A DNA stretch of 48,436 nucleotides from Candidatus Eremiobacterota bacterium (GTDB lineage: Bacteria; Vulcanimicrobiota; CADAWZ01; Ess09-12): NCBI GenBank assembly GCA_031082125.1, contig JAVHLM010000044.1, positions 1 through 48,436 on the forward strand, given 5' to 3'. A program made the translations under genes and the position numbers. The notes below the pieces were generated by a model. That model was given only the letters and a program-made list of their open reading frames with translations, searched no databases and had not been told where the DNA came from. Shown here piece by piece: positions 26,501 through 37,121 of this stretch (position 1 is the stretch's first letter; every line of letters starts with the position of its first letter).

Positions 26501-27500
26501 AGGACGTGCGGGGGGCGGTGAGCTCCGCCGGCGCCACTTCGAGGCCGGGATGCGAGGACGTCACGATCCCTTTCACGTCGCTCCCGCTGCTGCTCTTTAT
26601 CATGAGGCTCTTTTCATGAGCGGCGCCGGGAGCGAGGTCGGTGAAGATGAGCTCCCTGGGCTCTATGATGACGAAGGACGAGGCAAAGGCCTCATCGGGA
26701 GAGAGCTCGCCCGTGAGCACTTTCCTCATCTCGGCGGCGCTCTGGAAACGGTTCTCCGCTTTTATCTCAAGGGCCTTCTGGATAACCTTTTCAAAGAGGG
26801 GTGACACTCCGGCGTTGACAAGGGAGACGGGCTCAAAGTCAAAGGGATTCAGGCCGGGGTCCCTGCGGGTGAGGAGGTAATGGAGGGTGGCGCCAAGGCT
26901 GTAGAGGTCGGAGCGGACGTCGCTCTGGCGCTGGCGGAACTGCTCCGGCGACGCATAGCCCGGCGTGCCCATGAAGATGGTGTCCTGCTCCTTCACGGGG
27001 TTGAAAAGCCTTGCGATTCCGAAATCCACGAACCTCACGCCCCGCACGGGCACAATGATTATGTTCTGCGGCTTTATGTCACGGTATATGACGGGCGGGC
27101 TCTGGCCGTGGAGATATTCCAGGATATCCAGGATCTCAAGGGCCCACCCCCTCACCTCTTCCTCGGGAAAGGGATCGCTCCGCTCCCCCAGAAGCGCCTC
27201 GAGGGTCTTCCCCTCTATAAGCTCCATCGCCATGTAGTCCCGGCCGTTGAAGGTGAAGGAGTCGGTGATTTCAGGGAGGCGGGGATGCCTGAGAGCCGAG
27301 AGTATCTTCACCTCTCTCGCGAACTGCTCTCTCACGGCGGCTATCTCCGATTCATCAAGGTTCCGGGGGCTGAACTCCTTGAGAGCCAGGCGCCTGGGAA
27401 GGACGAGGTCCTCAACCTCGTAGACATAGGAGAGGCCGCCTTTCGCAATGAGCCCCGCCACCTTATAGCGGCCGTTTATTACCTCGCCTTCCTGGAGCAC
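23511..27500 (-). CDS. Membrane Ser/Thr protein kinase with Ig-like, multi-span and helical-repeat regions
   Basis: The 1329-residue protein starts with a PknB-type kinase domain (about 11-265): glycine loop KGGLSYVYE, K41, YRD (139-141) with D141, N146 and DFG (159-161), MGTPGYASPEQF. The usual HRD is YRD. Residues about 277-371 look like an Ig-like beta domain. A block with at least eight hydrophobic spans follows (about 380-675). The C-terminal half resembles helical repeats (TPR-like) and probably lies outside the membrane. Such proteins sense envelope or cell signals and phosphorylate cytoplasmic targets. The start is GTG at 27500 with GAGAGG upstream, plus an extended -10 promoter at 27530-27538. 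Confidence 0.85.
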   Translation of the reverse strand: MLQEGEVINGRYKVAGLIAKGGLSYVYEVEDLVLPRRLALKEFSPRNLDESEIAAVREQFAREVKILSALRHPRLPEITDSFTFNGRDYMAMELIEGKTLEALLGERSDPFPEEEVRGWALEILDILEYLHGQSPPVIYRDIKPQNIIIVPVRGVRFVDFGIARLFNPVKEQDTIFMGTPGYASPEQFRQRQSDVRSDLYSLGATLHYLLTRRDPGLNPFDFEPVSLVNAGVSPLFEKVIQKALEIKAENRFQSAAEMRKVLTGELSPDEAFASSFVIIEPRELIFTDLAPGAAHEKSLMIKSSSGSDVKGIVTSSHPGLEVAPAELTAPRTSLKVKTLPGCFPRGESVVTSVTVSTEASKITVPVTVQYRPTILRGLSPAIASTLFLIIPVISGLVWMGGFLRLPGAPQWSLMAALFLPALALALLIHRERLRKATLLFYSGLFGGLVLMGSRLNAGAAAAPFFAGTAAVFAAFLSFTVITDALLFILSAGLSRSQRSDMRLVIMASFFAFPTLVFVGPLLKPAEGSFIFSNRIAFVALSAGFSLFFSLLFLLGSLQEEAGRPKGPWSPRLLHGAGTAGLALLFTILWFSLSLQYDTLRGQLTESSLQATGPLASVIYFPLTLLKVFGPLAVGYSGGAMALIVALFFFFFPRFKIFVRAGLALFACAAFMNLSLSFEALNVASAAKQREMIRKNPMKTLMGWRSSGVPVDATMEKFYESLDAARKKAEIKDYHGMGAKYLMASRLLGEKTSLDAEKLAFMAGQAQLLELSGDFEAMKFPSFSVRFSPDPSLFSPSVIKAFKSSPRGGGAGDPAGFLMVPDEFLFLAHGGLCIPLSCDYEVLAASLFYRGYCCECRGDLPAARGYFREMGELLGAVSDKPAGKALLGELNARAPLFEKRDKARYYRDLLSFYSGGAGSKLAIPLALYQIKHMASSLADRASLVDRLYSMNATEQADALVDPIVKKASREIKKAYAEKGSNANVAELASSPSVIEAGLLLGIKHYAHESYGDAFRCLEAAGIDPVTAGNEVYMRKMRDCAAVLRYWDKVAQLSGKLREKSPGALKADEWLTWAWSLDITGRFRDAKPLYKAYLGRQAKEGSAGEARAVLVRNRLAGGPLPTYLFIEQHSEIPSRMRVIIMGEGIPPESLPKISIYYGPGPEPPVTCSDNITLVNRYERRILPKFQWLYYQVHFKDLEKERKERRFRFSLSYEYEWSDGYPIDLERLEGTIMNAKYVKACPPVNALIPQAYNRGAYLLKYDSDQSLVVIPRFFFDCRGGEVPQGQVEVVNYYYNSVFLEDIRALRWEDLFSLFAKEPGKPENPYLQGDPRK

Positions 27501-27529
27501 CTTATACCTCTCATTACATTACTTACTCC

Positions 27530-27538
27530 ATTATAGCA
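27530..27538 (-). promoter_or_regulatory. Extended -10 promoter of the kinase gene
   Basis: The minus strand reads TGCTATAAT 30 bp upstream of the GTG start, a perfect extended -10. No good -35 is seen, as is usual for extended -10 promoters. Confidence 0.5.
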
Positions 27539-27633
27539 TGCAAGGGAAGAGGCCGGCCATGGAGAGGAGACTGGCAGTTTTTTTCCGAACAATGAGAGGA
27601 CCCTATTCAATGGCTCTTTTCAGGAGGTTTCCC

Positions 27634-28794
27634 ATGAAGATGCCTTCCCCTGCCCTTCCCCGATTGATTCTTATTGTGGTTCTCGCGGTCCTTGCGGCGG
27701 CAGCGATTCAGCCGCGGGCGGGAACAGGGGAAGAGCCCCTCAGGTGGCGCCAGATTGGCCCCTACTGGGGAGACCGCTTCCAGGTCATCGTGGACCCCGG
27801 GAAGGCAGGCCGCCTTTACTGCATCGGCCATGGCAGCATCCACCGGAGCGATGACGAGGGCGACAGCTGGAAGCCACTCTACCAGAGCGACATGTCCCTG
27901 GGCACCTTTCTCTCTTTCGCCTTTTCCCTTGAAAACCACAGGACTCTCTTCGCGGGAAGCTCGATGACGGGCTTCTGGCGATCCGACGACGGAGGAGCGT
28001 CCTGGAGCAGGAAAGTGAAAGGGCTCCCCTCCTTTGAGATCAACCACCCCGCCACGTGCTCCAAGGTAAAGGTATGGCCGGCAGTGGTCTCAATCGCCCC
28101 GGCGAAGGATGCCCTTTACCTGGGGATGAGCAGCCCCCATGAGACCGTCTCTCCCGTATACCGCTCAAGGGACAGCGGCGAGACCTGGGAGCCTTATGGA
28201 GAGGCGATGAAAGCGCGCCGCTCGCCGGAAAGGCCCGCCGTGTGCCAGCTTGCCTTTGACAGGAGAGACAGGCTGTGGGCAGCCATCCATGAGGGAGGCG
28301 TGTACCTCCTCAATGAGGGCCGCTGGGAGAAGCGCTCCCAGGGGCTCACGGGAAAGGACGAGGAGATCACCTTTCTGCTCACCGATCCGTTTTCGAGCGA
28401 CAGGGTCAGGATCGGGACCCGGCGCGGCTGGATATATGAGACCAATGACAGAGGGGCTTCATGGAAGCGCCTTCCTCTCCCAGGGGGAATGAACGCCGGG
28501 AAAATCCCCCTGGTGTACTGGATGGCTGCCGATTTCAACAATCCTGACCTGCTGTGGGCCGGCCTCTCGGGGAGCGGCACCGGCGTGTCCAACGAGCAGC
28601 CCCTCTTCGTCCCCGACGGGGACCAGGGCCCCGGGGGCATTGTGGTCTCACGGGACGGCGGGAGGCACTGGCTCTGGCCCGTAAGAAGCGCCTATTCAGG
28701 GATCAGGCTCACCATTGATCCCAATGAGACCTACACCGATACATGGGGGAAACGCTCGAAGCACTATTTTAAAACCTCGGGCGCCGAAATCTAA
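27634..28794 (+). CDS. Secreted Asp-box (BNR/sortilin-like) beta-propeller protein, C-terminus overwritten by an IS91 end
   Basis: The 386-residue product has a signal peptide (about 1-27, RLILIVVLAVLAAAAIQ). Five Asp-boxes follow, SDDEGDSW (72), SDDGGASW (117), SRDSGETW (178), TNDRGASW (270) and SRDGGRHW (339), as in sialidase/sortilin-type propellers. The fold is clear but the substrate is not. The ATG at 27634 was chosen because AGGAGG is six bases upstream and it places the signal peptide at the N-terminus. The last codons (GAEI and stop) come from the 28-bp IS91 end, so some C-terminal sequence has probably been lost. Confidence 0.75.
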   Translation: MKMPSPALPRLILIVVLAVLAAAAIQPRAGTGEEPLRWRQIGPYWGDRFQVIVDPGKAGRLYCIGHGSIHRSDDEGDSWKPLYQSDMSLGTFLSFAFSLENHRTLFAGSSMTGFWRSDDGGASWSRKVKGLPSFEINHPATCSKVKVWPAVVSIAPAKDALYLGMSSPHETVSPVYRSRDSGETWEPYGEAMKARRSPERPAVCQLAFDRRDRLWAAIHEGGVYLLNEGRWEKRSQGLTGKDEEITFLLTDPFSSDRVRIGTRRGWIYETNDRGASWKRLPLPGGMNAGKIPLVYWMAADFNNPDLLWAGLSGSGTGVSNEQPLFVPDGDQGPGGIVVSRDGGRHWLWPVRSAYSGIRLTIDPNETYTDTWGKRSKHYFKTSGAEI

Positions 28795-28806
28795 GTTCCT
28801 ATAAAT
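28779..28806 (+). repeat. Shortest IS91 right-end copy F (28 bp)
   Basis: GGGCGCCGAAATCTAAGTTC and the following CTATAAAT match the last bases of the other copies. It joins the 3' end of the propeller gene to a CPBP protease fragment on the same strand. Confidence 0.7.
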
Positions 28807-29039
28807 AAATACTGTATTTTACCGGGTTCTACCCATTTGATGCCGTGCAAATCGCCCTGCGGTTTGTCGAATTCCTGCCGGGAGTCATTGTTTTTACCTG
28901 GCTTTACAACCGGTCAGGAGGCAATCTCCTGAGAGCGGTGATATTCCATGCATCCATAGATGCTTTTCCTCAGATCCTTCCTGCGCAGACCGGGCAATTC
29001 ATCGGTAACTTTGGCAATCGATTTCAGGCAAATGACTGA
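28807..29039 (+). pseudogene. C-terminal fragment of a CPBP-type intramembrane protease
   Basis: The frame reads GFYPFDAVQIALRFVEFLPG, VIVFTWLYNRSGGNLL and VIFHASIDAF, the last helices of an ABI/CAAX protease-like (CPBP) protein including the FHAS histidine. The first part of the gene is missing left of the IS91 end. Confidence 0.6.
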
Positions 29040-29072
29040 GGTGCGGCGGGAACCTGCGCCCATCGCAGGCGT

Positions 29073-30344
29073 TCATTTCAACGACCTCAGGTACGCCGCG
29101 ATTGTCCTATCCTTGCTCTGAGCTGCAAGATCGAGGGGTGTCCTGCCGTCGTAATCAGCGTCACGAGGATCTGCGCCATGGGCGATGAGCGTCTTTACCG
29201 TGTTCAGGTCATGTTGCGCGGCGTAGTGAAGGGCAGTCTTCCCTGACTTGTCTTTCACGTTGATCTCAGCTTTTTTCTTTATGAGAAGCTCCACATACTT
29301 TGGTGCCGTCTCTGCAGCAATGTGCATGAGGGTCTTTCCTTCATCAGTGGCCGTCTCCAGCGATGCACCAGATTCGATGAGATATTTGACGACAGGGAAT
29401 ATGTCATCTGCAATGGCGATAAAGAGCGGGGTTTCGCCATTCTTGTCTCCTATTTCCAGGGAGGCGCCGTGCTCCACAAGAAGCTTTACCATGGGAAGGT
29501 TTCCTTCATCGACGGCCAAGTACAGGGGTGTCTCATGAAAGACCGTCGTGGCATCGACAGGGGCGCCATGCTCGATGAGCATCCCTGCGATGTCGAGATT
29601 GGAGCCGCTCTTGTAGTTCGGCGGAAAGACAAGGTGATCACCAGTCTCGAGCTCCTTCGCCTCCCGCGGGTCCTTGGAGCATACTGCGCAATGAAGAGGG
29701 GTCATATCGCCATCGCGAGTGCCACAGACATCGCCACCCTGCTCTATGAGGAGCCTCACTATCTCCTTATTTGACCCTTGCACGGCCAGGTAAAGTGCTT
29801 CTGCCCCTTCTCCGTCCTTTATATCATGTCTTGCTTTTAGCTTGAGGAGCTGCCGTACCGTCTCAATGGAGCCCATAGAACACGCCATATGCAACGCCGT
29901 CCTTCCCTCCTTGTCCTGGGCATTGACATCAATGAAATCTGCAAGCATGGGGAGAATTTCGGGATGAGCGCTGAGAACTCCATAGTGGAGCGCGGTGCAG
30001 CCGTTCATTGTCTTTCTGCTCCTCTGCCTCTCATCGCGAAGCATCTCCTTCAGCCGTTCCCTGTCGCCATTCCAGGCAGCCCGGTGCAGCGGTGACATGG
30101 AAATCTTCTCCTTCAGAGAGCTGAGCCATTCACTGATATTCTGGCGATAGGCGAAATAGATAATAAATGCCACGATAATCAGCACAAAAAGAAAACAGGA
30201 GCCCTCTTGCTGAGTGCCGGAATTCGATACGCCGGGTAATCGGGAGACTATGTCGAAGGCAAAGGAGCATACAAGTGCGGTTCCCAGGCAGCCAAGCGCG
30301 CGGCGGTCAATTTCTCCCCTGTTATACCTGCTGAACCTGTCCAT
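29073..30344 (-). CDS. Membrane-anchored ankyrin-repeat protein
   Basis: The 423-residue protein has two hydrophobic segments (about 16-34 and 49-66). About ten ankyrin repeats follow (from residue 83: MSPLHRAAWNGDRERLKEML, GCTALHYGVLSAHPEIL, GRTALHMACSMG and so on to GRTPLDLAAQSKD). Ankyrin repeats bind proteins; no enzyme domain is present. The ATG at 30344 was preferred to an upstream GTG because AAAGG precedes it. It is related in design to the protein at 31283, and the IS91 remnant lies between them. Confidence 0.8.
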   Translation of the reverse strand: MDRFSRYNRGEIDRRALGCLGTALVCSFAFDIVSRLPGVSNSGTQQEGSCFLFVLIIVAFIIYFAYRQNISEWLSSLKEKISMSPLHRAAWNGDRERLKEMLRDERQRSRKTMNGCTALHYGVLSAHPEILPMLADFIDVNAQDKEGRTALHMACSMGSIETVRQLLKLKARHDIKDGEGAEALYLAVQGSNKEIVRLLIEQGGDVCGTRDGDMTPLHCAVCSKDPREAKELETGDHLVFPPNYKSGSNLDIAGMLIEHGAPVDATTVFHETPLYLAVDEGNLPMVKLLVEHGASLEIGDKNGETPLFIAIADDIFPVVKYLIESGASLETATDEGKTLMHIAAETAPKYVELLIKKKAEINVKDKSGKTALHYAAQHDLNTVKTLIAHGADPRDADYDGRTPLDLAAQSKDRTIAAYLRSLK

Positions 30345-30685
30345 TTGAAAACCTTTGCTAAAATGTCCCACTCACGAGAGCCTGTCCCATGTATTGTGGC
30401 TGCAATAATCCGGGCATTAATGAGCCTGGATATTCATTATTACTGGAAATACCTTTTGAAATCCTGCTCTGGCTGCTTCACTATTATTTCAGCTTAGGCA
30501 AATCAAACACCTACCGTGCCATGAATATCCCTTTCAGTAGAGGGAATTATTCATCCAGACACTTGAATTACCACACTTTAAAGGCAATGCCCATGAATTA
30601 AGCAGGAATAATTCTTAAGAGAGGACTGGTTCAGCGTACTTCCAGGCTTTTCAGAGCCCAGAGCACCACGCCAGTCCCTCTCATT
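30345..30685. other. Intergenic stretch with a branched inverted repeat
   Basis: I see no gene. The notable structure is 30619-30682: GAGAGGACTGG pairs with CCAGTCCCTCTC (one bulge), enclosing a small GGCT/AGCC hairpin. It ends four bases before IS91 remnant D begins. Confidence 0.4.
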
Positions 30686-30780
30686 AAAATCCTCACCCAT
30701 CTGAACCTGTGGCATATCCCCTGCAATGAGCGCCCGCCGCCCGGGATGAGCGCGTATTCAGAAGATGAGCAAGCTGAGCG

Positions 30781-30882
30781 TACCCAGGGGGGCATCACTG
30801 ATGCACAAATCCTACTCATGTGAGCACTACAAATGCACCAATCAAAGATTGGGCATTTGCACGCAGATTTGGCATCAGTACA
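30781..30882 (+). repeat. Two-stem-loop element interrupted in its hairpin loop by another member
   Basis: The outer unit (30781-30811 plus about 30863-30882) is the same as 1866-1916. The split falls after CACAAATC, in the loop of its large hairpin. Confidence 0.7.
30813..30863 (+). repeat. Nested two-stem-loop element (51 bp)
   Basis: TACTCATGTGAGCACTA (CTC-ATGT-GAG mini-hairpin) is followed by CAAATGC-AC-CAATC / AAA / GATTG-GG-CATTTG. Both flanks are known from the uninterrupted outer copy, so the insert is 51 bp. Confidence 0.75.
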
Positions 30883-31149
30883 TCTGCGCACCAAAGACCC
30901 CTATGCCGATTACTATTTCCTCGACGTGGTTCTCGGACGCAACTGAAGATATAAGGGGCAGTAAGGGCTCTGGTTCTGCGCGTACAGGATCGGGGTTTTC
31001 TGCTCGCTATTCCGCCTTTTTCCTCGCATCGACACACCGCTTCCCGGAATTCTTCTCTCTTTGCCCCCTTTTCGCCACCCTTCGCCGGAAAATTTCCAGA
31101 CTTTTCCCGAAATTTCTTGTATAATTTTTCCGGAGGCCGGGGGGCGCCG

Positions 31150-31282
31150 GGACCAGGCTTTCTCGTGTGCGCACCTGGAGAATTCGCAATGCCGCAGTGA
31201 GCAATGTTCTTGAATACATGTGCTTAAGGTCAAAGCTGATGAGATAAAAGACCACTCCTGAGACATATCCGCCCGTGAATTG
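31150..31282 (-). other. Unassigned scrap between IS91 remnant D and the ankyrin gene
   Basis: The minus strand is open and encodes FYLISFDLKHMYSRTLLTAA then LRILQVRTRESLV, which may be a transposase end. I cannot confirm a family. Confidence 0.25.
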
Positions 31283-32797
31283 TCATCCTCTCCTGCTTTT
31301 CTTAATAAGAGGCGACCCTTTGAGGGCTTCTATCATTTCTGTGTTTTTCGACTTTTCAGCGATGTGGAGGGGTGTTTCCCCTTGACTGTCACGGGCGTTT
31401 ATATCGGCTCCTTCCGAAAGCAGGAATAAGGCTGTTTTCTTTCGCCCGGCCTGCACTGCGCAATGAAGAGGAGTGTCGCCACCCGAGGTCACCGCATTTA
31501 TCTCTGCTCCCTTCTTAAGGAGGAGCTCCGCAGTCTCCCTCGAGCCGCGGCATGCTGCCATGTGGAGGGGCGTGGTGCCATGTGAATCGGCTATTCTCGC
31601 ATCTGCCCCGCTGTCCAGGAGGAGCCTCACCAGGTTATTATGGCACTCGGCGGAAAGAATGAGGGGGGTCTTCCCTTCGGCGTTTCTTGAATTCACATTC
31701 GCGCCTTTTTTAATCAGGAGCCCGACAATTTCATTCCTGCAGCGGTATGTCACGGCATAATGAAGCGGCGTCATATTCCTGCTTTCGCCCAAGGCACCGG
31801 GATGGTCTCCCGGCTCCTGCAGTGAGGGCCATTTTTCACAAGTATTCACCGATTGTGGATCTTTCAATATGCAGCGGCGGACCAGGGCTTCATCATTCAT
31901 CTTCACGGCATCTAAAATAGTGACTTCAGCTCCATTGTTGAAAAGAAAGAGCGCACTGTCCCTCTCACCATAATCAAAGCAATAAGCAATCGGCGTGGCC
32001 CCTGCCTTATCGCGGGCATTGACCTTGGCGCCTCTTGCGACAAGAAGCTCCATCACTTTCTTTTTCGTCTTGCGCTCATAGCCCATGGCCGCCTTGTGAA
32101 GGGGCGTTCTGCCATAGTTGTTCACGCTGTTAACTTCTGCTCCATGCTCCAGGAGGTATGACACTGCCTCTTTTGAGCACCCAAAGGCCGCATTGTGGAG
32201 GGGCCTGTTGCCATTCTTGTCCGGTGCGTTGACATCGGCGCCATTCTTGATCAATAGAACCGCCGCGGCGGGGACCTCACCGGGACGGACATAGCTGAAG
32301 CTGTCACAGAGCGGTGTTTTCCCCTCGTTGTCCTTCTCTTCGAGTCCTGCGCCTCTCTTGATCAGCATCAGGGCTATTTCCTGATTTCTCTTTGTAGAGG
32401 CGAAGTGCAAGGCCGTTCTGCCCTCATGATCCCTGGCATTGACAGGGGCCCCGTGCGCGATAAGCATCTCGCTCATTTCCAGCCTGTTTTCCCAGACTGC
32501 CCTGTGAAGAGGGGATGCTGACATGCCGGCCTGATTGACCAGCCCTGGTTTTTTGTTGAGAAGGGCTTCCATACCCGCAAGGTCATTTCTTTCGATAAGA
32601 AGGGACATCCTGACCTCATCGCCTGCCATTCCGTTTCCGTAGAGGGGAGCTGTTGCAACGAAGATCTCCGTACCCACCTTTGTGGCCATGGTGGAGCGTG
32701 GCCCTCCCATGAGAGCCTGGTGTACAGAGTAAGTCAGAAGGCCAATGACTATCACCATAGCATACAGTACCATTACGAGCATGTGACGCTTCTTCAT
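31283..32797 (-). CDS. Secreted or membrane-anchored ankyrin-repeat protein
   Basis: The 504-residue product begins with a signal-anchor (MKKRHMLVMVLYAMVIVIGL). About twelve ankyrin repeats follow in two blocks (residues about 65-290 and 330-495), separated by a non-repeat linker with EKWPSLQEPGDHPG. Unlike the neighbour at 29073 it has one N-terminal hydrophobic segment, so the repeats are probably outside the cytoplasm. AGGAGGG precedes the ATG at 32797. No enzyme domain is visible. The two ankyrin genes look like relatives split by IS91 remnant D. Confidence 0.8.
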   Translation of the reverse strand: MKKRHMLVMVLYAMVIVIGLLTYSVHQALMGGPRSTMATKVGTEIFVATAPLYGNGMAGDEVRMSLLIERNDLAGMEALLNKKPGLVNQAGMSASPLHRAVWENRLEMSEMLIAHGAPVNARDHEGRTALHFASTKRNQEIALMLIKRGAGLEEKDNEGKTPLCDSFSYVRPGEVPAAAVLLIKNGADVNAPDKNGNRPLHNAAFGCSKEAVSYLLEHGAEVNSVNNYGRTPLHKAAMGYERKTKKKVMELLVARGAKVNARDKAGATPIAYCFDYGERDSALFLFNNGAEVTILDAVKMNDEALVRRCILKDPQSVNTCEKWPSLQEPGDHPGALGESRNMTPLHYAVTYRCRNEIVGLLIKKGANVNSRNAEGKTPLILSAECHNNLVRLLLDSGADARIADSHGTTPLHMAACRGSRETAELLLKKGAEINAVTSGGDTPLHCAVQAGRKKTALFLLSEGADINARDSQGETPLHIAEKSKNTEMIEALKGSPLIKKSRRG

Positions 32798-33019
32798 GGC
32801 ATGTCCCTCCTGGAAGCATTCTGCCGTCATTATTCCCTCTTCACAGATTTTTTAGACGCTCCTGCGGGAATCTGTCCCGATTGGCAAAAGTGAGGTTTGG
32901 ACTATGGACATAGAGTGGATAGCAGTAGGACCATACTCTCTTTCACCTTTGAAAAAGTCTTCATTGGTGATCGGATAAGGAAATTCTCTTCTGTTTCATG
33001 AGCTTTTTACAAGGTGAAG
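32798..33019. other. Intergenic stretch, nothing assigned
   Basis: Upstream region of the ankyrin gene and flank of a transposase remnant. I see no gene and no convincing promoter. Confidence 0.3.
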
Positions 33020-33021
33020 AC

Positions 33022-33350
33022 ATGATAGATGGCCAATATACCAAGTCTCTTACATCCCTTCCCGTCAGCGATATGTCGTTGAGGCACTTGTCCATGCTGC
33101 TATCCTGACCTTTATCGAGAGCAGAGCTCTGCTTCTCAGGCTGAGAATGTATCTTGGGGTCACGACTGACAGAACGCCTGAACAGAGATGGGCTCGGGTG
33201 TTCCAGAACGCTGCCACGGAGATTTTGAGGCTGATTACCTCCGGCAGACATTGTGTCAGAAGGTGGGATGACCTTGAAAAGTTCCTTGTTCATGAGTCCC
33301 AGGATCCTAATTGTAATCGGACTTTAAGGCTAAACTATGGTCGGGCTTAA
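33022..33350 (+). pseudogene. IS4-type transposase C-terminal remnant
   Basis: The open frame reads RWPIYQVSYIPSRQRYVVEA then LVHAAILTFIESRALLLRLR. This resembles the RWxIE...KPHVVEALIxxAILTLxxSRxLL segment near the end of IS4-like DDE transposases. The catalytic glutamate context has changed (RWPIYQ) and upstream is closed by a stop, so it cannot be active. Confidence 0.5.
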
Positions 33351-33516
33351 CCGAACTCCGATGAATGGTCTGTCGTGAGCCTGTTGCTCTTGCCATGAAT
33401 TCCGCAGGCTGCTCCGGATTCCACCGAAGGGCCTCTTCAAATGGCTGAAGAATCCCTGAGGGGAAAGCCCTTCCTGCGCATCTGCATCTCTCACATCGTT
33501 CCCCCTCTTTGAAAAA

Positions 33517-34020
33517 ATGGATTTCCAGATGATAAATGCATACAAGGCGAGCCACTTCCAGGCCTCAACGAATAAATTCAAATGGCCCTATATACTGTCA
33601 AATGCAATCCTGGGAATCGCCTGGCCCGAGGTGACCTCCAATTACGCGGCATACATGATTGCCGAATGCAACGAGCCAAACTATTCCCGGGCCTTCTCCA
33701 ACATTTACCTGAGCAGCACCGCGGGCATCGCTCTCCAGACCTTTGCACTGGCACAGGCGTACCGCAGGCGCCATGGGGCCTGTCCCGACACCCTCAGGAA
33801 AGCTTTCGAGGAGTATCATCTTGAAGTCCCGGCATATCCCGCTACGGGGGCTCCCCCGGGCTATCGTCTCGAGGGAGGTCATCCCCGCCTCTGGTGCGCC
33901 GGATTTGACAATAAAGATGACGGCGGAACCACCCAGAGCGACGAGACAGATTACGAAAAATCCCCGAAGGGAGCCAATGTCATCTATGAATGGGGTATAA
34001 TCCCCTCCTGGCTCCGATAA
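33517..34020 (+). pseudogene. 3' part of an unknown protein with a pseudopilin-like end
   Basis: There are 167 codons from an ATG without a ribosome site. The second half (LAQAYRRRHGACPDTLRKAF, GYRLEGGHPRLWCAGFDNKD) resembles the substrate/pilin-like C-terminal domain of T2SS-type proteins, where RxxxGxYP and DNKDDGG follow each other. Upstream sequence at 33351-33516 carries related coding potential in another frame, so the gene is probably truncated or frameshifted. Confidence 0.45.
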
Positions 34021-34111
34021 GAATCCTGAAAGTGGGGAATACATCTTAAGGCAAAGATGGTGCTGATCCTGGGTTTCTCTGCAGGAGCAGAGGACTCGCG
34101 CACAAGAAGAA

Positions 34112-34139
34112 GGCCGCTCGGCGAAAAAGCCGAACGGCC
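34112..34139 (-). terminator. Rho-independent terminator of katG
   Basis: GGCCGTTCGGC pairs with GCCGAGCGGCC around a T-rich loop on the minus strand. A T-rich stretch (TTCTTCTT) follows, just after the katG stop codon. Confidence 0.7.
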
Positions 34140-34165
34140 CTCATCGGCGCGATGCCCCGGCGGAT

Positions 34166-36883
<2,718 letters not shown>

Positions 36884-36970
36884 TCATCCCGGGAAGATCA
36901 CAGGAAATCTTCCGGGATTCACCTTCAAATCACTAAGGGGCACAATATCCTGGGAAAATTTGGTTCCCAT
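36884..36970 (-). pseudogene. Phd/YefM-type antitoxin, truncated
   Basis: GGAGGG precedes the ATG at 36970. The product starts MGTKFSQDIVPLSDLKVNPG, the classic N-terminus of Phd/YefM DNA-binding antitoxins, but diverges after Arg21 and stops at 28 residues (usual length about 80-90). The promoter is intact, so a nonsense peptide may be made. No partner toxin remains. Confidence 0.6.
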
Positions 36971-37001
36971 AAAAGCCCTCCTGACATGTCTTGTTTATTT
37001 A

Positions 37002-37010
37002 ATTATAGCA
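37002..37010 (-). promoter_or_regulatory. Extended -10 promoter of the antitoxin remnant
   Basis: TGCTATAAT on the minus strand, 32 bp before the ATG at 36970. It is the same sequence as in front of the kinase gene and the pilin-like gene. Confidence 0.45.
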
Positions 37011-37121
37011 CCAGTTTCCCTCTCATGGCTCCCGTGAAGAGGACTGCCTTTGAAGGTAAAGAAGCCTCGCAGAATGTGCCTGGAGGAGATGTATGACACC
37101 GCAGCGGCACAGGGCAATAAT

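Larger units (their letters stand above)
30686..31149 (+). mobile_element. IS91 remnant D: transposase tail and truncated right end
   Basis: Homology to copy A starts at base 1771 (AAAATCCTCACCC) and continues through the tail and right end to GGGGCGCCG at 31149, missing the final 20 or so bases. The internal 51-bp element is itself interrupted by another (30813-30863). Confidence 0.8.
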
